From Thiobacillus sp. (GTDB lineage: Bacteria > Pseudomonadota > Gammaproteobacteria > Burkholderiales > Thiobacillaceae): DNA of 10,623 bases. Made by a program: the position numbers and the translations under genes. Positions within the stretch are counted from its first letter, which is position 1. Each line of letters opens with the position of its first letter. The stretch is taken from positions 1-10,623 of the forward strand of contig JADMKH010000235.1 of assembly GCA_018780025.1 (NCBI GenBank), in the 5' to 3' direction. This document shows positions 5,159 through 10,623 of the stretch, piece by piece. The notes beneath the pieces are model-generated. The model searched no databases. It worked only from the letters and a program-made list of their open reading frames with translations, and had not been told where the DNA came from.

Positions 5159-7532
5159 GCGAACTCAACATGCCCTTTGCATCGGATTTTTGCTTGTCGC
5201 TGCCTTCGGCCAGCACCTCGGCGAGGATTTCACGTGCGCCTTCCTTGTCGCCCATTTCCACGTAAGCGCGGGCGAGGTCAAGCTTGGTGCCGACTTCATC
5301 GAGTTCGAGGTCATTGCCACCGGCATCGCCCAGATCGAGATCGAGACCGCTGAAATCGAATTTACTGTCCGGGCCATTATCTTCTTCCAGCCCCAGATCC
5401 AGATCCAGCGCGTCATCCTTCGAGGTCGGCACATCCAGGTCCGGCAGATCGAAGTCGAGGCCTTGCGTATCCATCTCCTGGTAGCCTGGCTCGGGGGCGG
5501 CTGTCGAACCGGCCGGGGTATCGAAGTTCAGCACCTGCCCTGCAGACTCAAATTCCATGACCGCAGTCGGCACATCGGATTCAGGCTCGACTTCAGTCAA
5601 GTCTGCTGGCTGGAGTTCAGCTACAGTCTCATCTTCAAACCCTACTGCGCCTCCTGCTATCGCGGCAGTTGCTGCAACGGTAGCGACTGCCGCAACAGGC
5701 GCACTCCCCGATTGCACGCCGCCATAAAGCGGGTTGGTCGGATCGATACCGCGTCCCATTTCACAGGCTTTATCCCACAGCGGGCTGGACTTGCTGCCCA
5801 GCGCAGCGTAAAGCTCGCCTGCAACGGATTCAAATGCAGCCGTGTTGTGTCTGGCGGCATAGATTTCAAGCAGCTTGGAACGAATCTCGTGGCGGTCGGG
5901 ATTTTTGCTGATGGCTTCCTTGAGAATTTCCTCAGCCTGCACATCGCGGCCATAGGCCATGTAGACCTCGGCTTCGGCAATGGGATCAACGTCATGCGTA
6001 TCAATTGTGCCCAGCCCCGCCTGGCTGAAGTCAGTCAGGAATGACGTGTCCCCCGTATTGACGCTGCCACCCGATGCGGCGCCAATCACGGAGTTCGGGC
6101 GAACGTCGCCGCCCGTCATGATGCTGTCTTCCATCACGGAGCCACCGGTTTTGCGACGGCGCCCCCCGCCTGCCATCATCCACCACAGCACCCCGCCCAG
6201 GCCCAGAGCTGCGAGGCCACCGCCCCAATACATCGGGTTGGCCAGTAACGGCGCATACCAGTTTTCCGCGGCTACAGGAGCAGCTTCAGGTGCCTTGACG
6301 ACCGGAACAACGGGTACAGGTTTCACTTCATCCGGTGCCGGTGCCGGTGCTGGAGCCGGCGCAGCCGCTTCAGGAGCCGGCGCTTCGGTCTGCGCTTTTT
6401 CCTTCATTTCAACCAGCTTTTGCATATCCTGAATCTGCTTTTCCAGCGTGGCAACCCGCTGACCCGATTCTTTCAATGCCTTTTCGCGTGCCGTTGCATC
6501 CTCTTCCTGGGCGCGCAGTTTGTCCTGCAAAGCCCGCGCTTCGTCGGCCTTGGCTGCCGTCGCTGCAGCGGTTGGCGGCGTGACTTTGGACAGTTTCAAT
6601 ACGTCCTTCTGACTTTCGGGAGCCGCTTTGGCGCGGTCCTCAACCTTGGGCGTAATCTTGCCGCTGCTGGCTTCGCCTGGCGCAGCTTTCGCTTCGGGCG
6701 CCTCACTGACTGCACCCGCCAGTTTCTGGCGATAGGCACGCCAGTCGTCTGCTTGAAGCTTGAGCTCTCGTACGGCTTCTTTTTGCGGAATTGCAGCCAC
6801 TTTGTCTGCCGACGGGATGCTGAGCGTCTTGCCAGCCTTAAGACGATTCAGGTTGCCATCGAATGCCTGGGCGTTCTCGCGATATAGCCCGAGCAAAGTC
6901 TGTTCAAGACTGACCCCTTCTGGGCGCACACGGCTGGCAATACGACCCAGCGTATCCCCTCGTTTGACGAGGATGCTGTCTGGCGCTGCCGGCTTTGGCT
7001 CGGGTTTGGGCGCGGCAGGATCCGGGGTAACTTGTTCCTGCGCGACAGGCGCTGGTTTGACTGCGGCGGGCCTGGGCGCGGCTTGCGCGGGAATCGAAAC
7101 GGCAACCGGAGCGACCGTTTGAGGGCTCGCCATCCCGGGCGGGTCAAGCAACAGAGTGTATTCACGTACCAGTCGTCCTGACGCCCAGCTCAGTTCCACC
7201 AGCATGTCGATAAACGGATCGTTGACCGGGCGGCTGGAGGAAACCTTCAGCACGGCTTTGCCATTCGGTTTTTTCTCGACCGAAAAACGCAGCGCAGAGA
7301 GAACCGGTGCGTATTCGACCCGCGCATCACGGAACGCCTGGTCGGAAGCCAGCGTGGCAGAGAGACTCTCCAGTTCCGCTTTGTCGGCCGAGAACAGCTC
7401 GATCTCAGCCGCGAGCGGCTGCCCCAGTGAAGAGGTGACAGACAGCTTGCCCAGCCCGGCGGCATTCGCCATCAGCGGCGCGGCGATCAGTCCGGCGGCC
7501 ACCAGTTGGATGGTGAAGCGCTTCAATTTCAT
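5151..7532 (-). CDS. fimV: FimV-type peptidoglycan-binding pilus/polarity protein
   Basis: FimV/TspA family proteins organise type IV pili, secretion and cell-pole signalling from the inner membrane. The 793-residue product has an N-terminal signal peptide (basic MKLKR, hydrophobic to ~20, likely cleaved after ANA at 22–24). A conserved FimV N domain follows (25–132, GLGKLSVTSSLGQPL start). A Pro/Ala linker leads to a LysM peptidoglycan-binding domain (~186–241, ILVKRGDTLGRIASRV). Next come a coiled coil (~330–382), an Ala-Pro repeat (389–400), a membrane helix (~434–453) and a basic stop-transfer RRRK. The cytoplasmic part has a TPR-like stretch (~516–595), an acidic linker with DLD/LDL repeats (~693–746), and the FimV C-terminal motif LDLARAYVEMGDKEGAREIL (751–770). 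The ATG has a GGGAG-type Shine-Dalgarno. It is probably transcribed from the 129-base gap after asd. Confidence 0.94.
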   Translation of the reverse strand: MKLKRFTIQLVAAGLIAAPLMANAAGLGKLSVTSSLGQPLAAEIELFSADKAELESLSATLASDQAFRDARVEYAPVLSALRFSVEKKPNGKAVLKVSSSRPVNDPFIDMLVELSWASGRLVREYTLLLDPPGMASPQTVAPVAVSIPAQAAPRPAAVKPAPVAQEQVTPDPAAPKPEPKPAAPDSILVKRGDTLGRIASRVRPEGVSLEQTLLGLYRENAQAFDGNLNRLKAGKTLSIPSADKVAAIPQKEAVRELKLQADDWRAYRQKLAGAVSEAPEAKAAPGEASSGKITPKVEDRAKAAPESQKDVLKLSKVTPPTAAATAAKADEARALQDKLRAQEEDATAREKALKESGQRVATLEKQIQDMQKLVEMKEKAQTEAPAPEAAAPAPAPAPAPDEVKPVPVVPVVKAPEAAPVAAENWYAPLLANPMYWGGGLAALGLGGVLWWMMAGGGRRRKTGGSVMEDSIMTGGDVRPNSVIGAASGGSVNTGDTSFLTDFSQAGLGTIDTHDVDPIAEAEVYMAYGRDVQAEEILKEAISKNPDRHEIRSKLLEIYAARHNTAAFESVAGELYAALGSKSSPLWDKACEMGRGIDPTNPLYGGVQSGSAPVAAVATVAATAAIAGGAVGFEDETVAELQPADLTEVEPESDVPTAVMEFESAGQVLNFDTPAGSTAAPEPGYQEMDTQGLDFDLPDLDVPTSKDDALDLDLGLEEDNGPDSKFDFSGLDLDLGDAGGNDLELDEVGTKLDLARAYVEMGDKEGAREILAEVLAEGSDKQKSDAKGMLSSLG

Positions 7533-7548
7533 CCGTTTCTCCCTATTC

Positions 7549-7565
7549 GCTCCGCCAAACGGAGC
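7549..7565. promoter_or_regulatory. Small hairpin in the fimV leader
   Basis: GCTCCG (7549–7554) and CGGAGC (7560–7565) form a 6-base-pair stem with a 5-base loop. It lies just upstream of the fimV Shine-Dalgarno (7539–7544) in the transcript. It could tune initiation, but a stem this short may also occur by chance. Confidence 0.3.
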
Positions 7566-7615
7566 TGTTGAATACTTGACGCCACTATTGACGGCTCGGC
7601 AGACGCAATCTTTAG

Positions 7616-7632
7616 TGCATAAACCGCACCAA
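7616..7632 (-). promoter_or_regulatory. Possible sigma-54 (-24/-12) promoter for fimV
   Basis: The minus strand reads TTGGTGCGGTTTATGCA. GG and GC are exactly 10 bases apart, as in the sigma-54 consensus TTGGCACGnnnnTTGCW; mismatches are C→T and A→G after the GG and one T→A in the -12 element. Transcription would start near 7606, about 74 bases before the fimV ATG. The same bases form a dyad (TTAGTGC-N7-GCACCAA, 7612–7632), so an operator is an alternative reading. Confidence 0.35.
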
Positions 7633-7661
7633 CCCCAAGATATTTTTCTTCGAGCCTTATG

Positions 7662-8777
7662 TTATCGGGCTTCCAGCAGAATTCGCAGCATCCGGCGCAA
7701 GGGCTCTGCCGCACCCCACAAGAGCTGGTCCCCTACGGTAAACGCAGTCAGGTATTGCGGGCCCATATTGAGCTTGCGCATCCGCCCGATCGGCACGGTA
7801 AGCGTGCCGGTCACCGCTGCGGGGGTCAGTTCCCGCATGGTGAGTTCGCGATCGTTCGGCACCACTTTCACCCATTGGTTGTGCTCGGCGATCAGGCTGT
7901 CAATGTCGGCCAGCGGAACGTCCCTGGTCAGCTTGATGGTAAGCGCCTGCGAGTGGCAGCGCATCGCGCCCACGCGCACACACAGGCCGTCGATGGGGAT
8001 CGGATTATCGGCACGACGCATGATCTTGTTGGCTTCAACCTGTGCCTTCCATTCTTCCTTGGACTGGCCGGATTCAAGCGCGACATCGATCCACGGAATC
8101 AGGTTGCCGGCCAGCGGCACCGGCCAGGCATCAACGGGATAGCGGTCGGACCGGATGAAATCGGCCACCTTGCGGTCGATTTCGAGAATCGCGGAAGCCG
8201 GATCGTCGAGCAGGTCTTTGACTTCGGCATGCACCGCGCCCATCTGCTGGATCAGTTCGCGCATATTGCGCGCGCCGGCGCCGGACGCCGCCTGATAAGT
8301 CATCGGCGACACCCATTCGACCAGCCCGGCGTCGAACAGGCCGCCCATTGCCATCAGCATCAAGGACACCGTGCAGTTGCCGCCGACATAGGTTTTGACA
8401 CCGTTGGCGATGCCGTCCCGGATGACATTGCCGTTGACCGGATCGAGGATGATGATGGCCTCGTCCTTCATTCGCAGCGTCGAGGCGGCGTCGATCCAGT
8501 AGCCGTTCCAGCCGGCTGCGCGCAGCTTCGGATACACGTCCTGGGTGTAGTCGCCGCCCTGGCAGGTGATGATGGTGTCGCACAGCTTCAGATCGTCGAT
8601 GCTGCTGGCGTCTTTTAACGGCGCAACCTCACGACCCATGTCCGGGCCCTTGCCGCCGACGTTGGACGTCGTGAAAAATACCGGCTCAATATGGTCGAAG
8701 TCATGCTCTTCACGCATTCGCCCCATCAGCACGGAACCGACCATCCCGCGCCAGCCGACCAGCCCTACTTTCATCAT
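7662..8777 (-). CDS. asd: Aspartate-semialdehyde dehydrogenase
   Basis: Asd reduces aspartyl-4-phosphate to aspartate semialdehyde with NADPH, the branch point to lysine, diaminopimelate, methionine and threonine. The 371-residue product matches the proteobacterial class of ~370 residues. VGLVGWRGMVGSVL (4–17) is the NADP-binding loop. VGGNCTVSLML holds the catalytic Cys135. TYQAASGAGA holds Gln162. RVGAMRCHSQALTIKL holds His275. Two ATG codons stand in tandem (8777 and 8774); a strong AAGGAG lies 7 or 10 bases upstream and suits either. Most relatives begin with a single Met-Lys, so 8774 may be the real start. The gene lies downstream of leuB after a repeat-bearing gap of 116 bases. Confidence 0.97.
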   Translation of the reverse strand: MMKVGLVGWRGMVGSVLMGRMREEHDFDHIEPVFFTTSNVGGKGPDMGREVAPLKDASSIDDLKLCDTIITCQGGDYTQDVYPKLRAAGWNGYWIDAASTLRMKDEAIIILDPVNGNVIRDGIANGVKTYVGGNCTVSLMLMAMGGLFDAGLVEWVSPMTYQAASGAGARNMRELIQQMGAVHAEVKDLLDDPASAILEIDRKVADFIRSDRYPVDAWPVPLAGNLIPWIDVALESGQSKEEWKAQVEANKIMRRADNPIPIDGLCVRVGAMRCHSQALTIKLTRDVPLADIDSLIAEHNQWVKVVPNDRELTMRELTPAAVTGTLTVPIGRMRKLNMGPQYLTAFTVGDQLLWGAAEPLRRMLRILLEAR

Positions 8778-8784
8778 TTCGTTT

Positions 8785-8790
8785 CTCCTT
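8785..8790 (-). promoter_or_regulatory. Strong ribosome binding site of asd
   Basis: The minus strand reads AAGGAG seven bases before the first of two tandem ATG codons. It supports independent, efficient translation of asd despite the long gap after leuB. Confidence 0.75.
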
Positions 8791-8795
8791 GTGAG

Positions 8796-8880
8796 GGGGT
8801 CAGGGAAGGCTCGGGCACAACCCGCCTTCTAATTGCGAGGTCTCCGACCGCTCGTTCCCTGACCCCTGATCCCTGAATCC
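8796..8880. repeat. Inverted and tandem TCAGGG repeat between leuB and asd
   Basis: A 12-base perfect inverted repeat, GGGGTCAGGGAA (8796–8807) and TTCCCTGACCCC (8855–8866), encloses 47 bases. On the leuB side the right arm continues into a short tandem array, so that the minus strand reads CAGGG three times at 7-base spacing (about 8856–8876). The gap has no gene. The loop contains smaller stems such as CGGG-CACAA-CCCG (8813–8824). No U-run follows the stem in the transcript direction, so a terminator is not supported. The element resembles a dispersed intergenic repeat, distinct from the CAGAG hairpins elsewhere in this window. Confidence 0.75.
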
Positions 8881-8893
8881 CGACCTCTAAAAT

Positions 8894-9961
8894 TCAGCTA
8901 GCCAGCGCCTTCACCACCGCATCGCCCATCTTGCTGCACGACACTTTTTGCGTGCCTTCGGTCCAGATGTCGCTGGTTCGCAGACCTTGCGAAATCACTT
9001 TCTTCACCGCGTTTTCAATCCGGTCAGCAGTGGCCAGATCGGCGAAGGTGTAGCGATACATCATTGCCGCCGACAAAATCGTGGCCAGCGGATTCGCCAT
9101 GTTCTTGCCGGCGATGTCGGGCGCGGAGCCGTGAATCGGCTCAAACATGCCCTTGTTGTTTTCGTCCAGCGAGGCCGACGGCAACATGCCGATCGAACCG
9201 GACAACATTGAAGCCGCATCGGACAGAATATCGCCAAAAATATTGCCGGTCACTATGGTGTCGAACTGCTTGGGCGCGCGAATCAGCTGCATTGCTGCAT
9301 TATCGACGTACATGTGGGAGAGCGCGACATCGGGATAATCTTTCGACACCTCGATCATCACCTCCTTCCACAACTCCGAGCACTCCAGCACGTTGGCCTT
9401 ATCCACCGAACACAATTTTTTACCGCGTTTCATCGCGATGCCAAACGCCACATGCGCCACCCGCCGCACTTCGGATTCGGCATACAGCATGGTGTTGAAA
9501 CCGACGCGCTCGCCGTTGCGTACTTCAATTCCGCGCGGCTGGCCGAAATACACATCACCGGTGAGTTCACGCACGATCATGAGGTCGAGCCCGGATACCA
9601 CTTCGGGTTTGAGCGAGGACGCCGACGCGAGTTCGGGATACAACAACGCCGGCCGCAGGTTGGCAAACAGGTTGAGTTCCTTGCGTATGCGCAGCAGGCC
9701 GCGCTCGGGGCGCAGCGGACGATCCAGCGCATCGTACTGCGGGCCGCCGACGGCACCGAGCAGCACCGCATCGGCTTCGCGCGCAAGCTTCAGTGTTGTA
9801 TCCGGGAGCGGATCGCCCGCGGCGTCATAACCTGCGCCACCGATGGGCGCGGTTTCCATTTCGAGTTTCGCACCCTCGGTGCGCAGCACCTCAAGTACCT
9901 TGACCGCTTGCGCGACAATTTCCGGGCCGATACCGTCACCGGGGAGAACTGCAATTTTCAT
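8894..9961 (-). CDS. leuB: 3-isopropylmalate dehydrogenase
   Basis: LeuB oxidises and decarboxylates 3-isopropylmalate to 2-oxoisocaproate with NAD+, in leucine synthesis. The 355-residue product has the family's usual length. The N-terminus MKIAVLPGDGIGPEIV is diagnostic. LRPERGLLRIRKELNLFANLRP (83–104) carries the substrate-binding arginines. Tyr160 (NTMLYAESE) and Lys188 (SVDKANVL) are the catalytic pair. Asp220, Asp244 and Asp248 coordinate the divalent metal. EPIHGSAPDIAGKNMANP (274–291) is the NAD-binding loop. A GGAAG Shine-Dalgarno lies nine bases before the ATG. It follows leuD after a 99-base gap filled mostly by a palindromic repeat. Confidence 0.98.
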   Translation of the reverse strand: MKIAVLPGDGIGPEIVAQAVKVLEVLRTEGAKLEMETAPIGGAGYDAAGDPLPDTTLKLAREADAVLLGAVGGPQYDALDRPLRPERGLLRIRKELNLFANLRPALLYPELASASSLKPEVVSGLDLMIVRELTGDVYFGQPRGIEVRNGERVGFNTMLYAESEVRRVAHVAFGIAMKRGKKLCSVDKANVLECSELWKEVMIEVSKDYPDVALSHMYVDNAAMQLIRAPKQFDTIVTGNIFGDILSDAASMLSGSIGMLPSASLDENNKGMFEPIHGSAPDIAGKNMANPLATILSAAMMYRYTFADLATADRIENAVKKVISQGLRTSDIWTEGTQKVSCSKMGDAVVKALAS

Positions 9962-9981
9962 GTTTTTAATCTTCCGGTTTC

Positions 9982-10048
9982 ACACAGAGGAAACAGAGGG
10001 CGCAGAGGGTAAAACAAAAAGGCCATAAGCCCTCTGTTTCCTCTGTGT
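9982..10048. repeat. Hairpin of the CAGAG-unit palindromic family, copy 2
   Basis: Arms at 9982–10000 and 10030–10048 are perfect inverted repeats of 19 bases around a 29-base loop. The left arm continues into the loop with a third CAGAG unit, so it aligns with 23 of 26 bases of the left arm at 3070–3095; the matching part of the right arm is missing. Compared with copy 1, two stem positions differ on both arms in a compensating way. The repeat sits between leuD and leuB, 12 bases after the leuD stop. Confidence 0.88.
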
Positions 10049-10060
10049 CCAATCTTTCAT

Positions 10061-10623
10061 TCAGCTGAACAACCACGGCGCTTCAAGCTTGCGCCGTGCT
10101 TCATACGCATTGATCTTGTCGCCCTGCAACAGCGTCAGGCCGATGTCGTCGAGGCCGTTCAGCAGGCGATGCTTGCGTCCGCCGTCGACCTCGAACGCCA
10201 GCACTTCGCCGCCCGGCGTGGTCACGGTCTGCCGGTCCAGATCGACGTTGAGCCGATAGCCCACGGATGCATCGCACTCGCGAAACAAACGGTCGACCAC
10301 GGCCGCGTCGAGCACGATAGGCAGGATGCCGTTTTTGAAGCAGTTGTTATAGAAAATATCGGCGAAGCTCGGCGCGATGATGGCGCGAAAACCATAGTCT
10401 TCCAGGGCCCACGGGGCATGCTCCCGACTGGAGCCGCAGCCAAAATTCTCCCGCGCCAGCAGCACCGATGCATCCTGATAACGTGCCTGGTTCAGCACGA
10501 AATCCGGGTTCAGCGGCCGGTCGTGATTCGACTTGCCCGGCTCGCCGTGATCGAGATAACGCCATTCATCGAACAGGTTGGGGCCAAAGCCGGCGCGCTT
10601 GATCGACTTCAGAAACTGCTTGG
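10061..10623 (-). CDS. leuD: 3-isopropylmalate dehydratase small subunit (N-terminus cut by window edge)
   Basis: LeuD pairs with LeuC, the iron–sulfur large subunit, to isomerise 2-isopropylmalate to 3-isopropylmalate. The frame is open to the window edge and gives 186 residues to the stop; the family has about 210, so roughly 25 are missing. The visible start KQFLKSIKRAGFGPNLFDEWRY is typical of the proteobacterial form. LLARENFGCGSSREHAPWAL is the substrate-contacting signature. RAIIAPSFADIFYNNCFKNGILP follows, and the C-terminus ends KLEAPWLFS. A GTG at 10498 is internal and not a start, because the frame upstream still encodes LeuD sequence. leuC is expected just beyond the right edge; this is inference. 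Confidence 0.97.
   Translation of the reverse strand, partial: KQFLKSIKRAGFGPNLFDEWRYLDHGEPGKSNHDRPLNPDFVLNQARYQDASVLLARENFGCGSSREHAPWALEDYGFRAIIAPSFADIFYNNCFKNGILPIVLDAAVVDRLFRECDASVGYRLNVDLDRQTVTTPGGEVLAFEVDGGRKHRLLNGLDDIGLTLLQGDKINAYEARRKLEAPWLFS

Noticed and set aside
4657..5353. Plus-strand small genes opposite the EcfT-like gene
   Set aside because: The frames have no ribosome binding sites or family features, whereas the minus-strand product has clear membrane helices and tight spacing to its neighbours.
7612..7632. NtrC binding site
   Set aside because: NtrC sites have the order GCAC…GTGC; here the half-sites are the other way round (GTGC…GCAC), so a sigma-54 promoter or another operator fits better.
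5082..8618. Long open frames on the plus strand opposite fimV and asd (for example 5082–6044, 7156–8142 and 7659–8618)
   Set aside because: They lie antisense to clearly recognisable genes. Their products are Arg/Ser/His-rich with no family motif, as expected for shadow frames in GC-rich coding DNA.
3070..10048. CRISPR-like repeats
   Set aside because: The CAGAG and CAGGG units are only a few bases apart within hairpins, occur at single loci, and have no regular spacers or cas genes nearby.

Overview
The window comes from a bacterial chromosome, most likely a betaproteobacterium. All supported genes lie on the minus strand. In transcription order they run leuD–leuB–asd–fimV–(EcfT-like)–truA–trpF–trpB–hicA–hicB–mrr–trpA. 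The block leuDB–asd–fimV–truA–trpFBA is a conserved betaproteobacterial arrangement. I infer the class from that gene order and from protein character, not from a database search. The window is cut inside leuD at its right end and inside trpA at its left end.

Right part (about 7660–10623): leuD and leuB of leucine biosynthesis, then asd, which feeds the aspartate family of amino acids. Middle (3750–7530): fimV, encoding a peptidoglycan-binding inner-membrane organiser of pili and cell poles; a small EcfT/CbiQ-like membrane protein; and truA, a tRNA pseudouridine synthase. These three genes and trpF are overlapping or nearly so. Left part (1–3770): trpF, trpB and trpA, the last steps of tryptophan synthesis.

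The unusual region is 392–1830. There trpB and trpA, which are normally adjacent and produce the two subunits of one enzyme complex, are separated by a hicA–hicB toxin–antitoxin pair and an Mrr-type type IV restriction endonuclease gene. Between hicB and mrr lies a 15-codon remnant of a second trpB 3' end (1318–1362). It is in the right frame relative to its own stop codon, and that stop overlaps the mrr start codon (TAATG). This duplicated, diverged gene tail suggests that hicAB arrived by recombination at the end of trpB with a replacement tail, displacing an older trpB–mrr junction.

Three intergenic gaps of about 100–130 bases hold structured DNA. Two carry long hairpins of one palindromic family (CAGAG units at 9-base spacing, 3070–3141 and 9982–10048). 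The third carries a different inverted and tandem repeat (CAGGG units at 7-base spacing, 8796–8880). The asd–fimV gap holds a plausible sigma-54-type promoter dyad in front of fimV.
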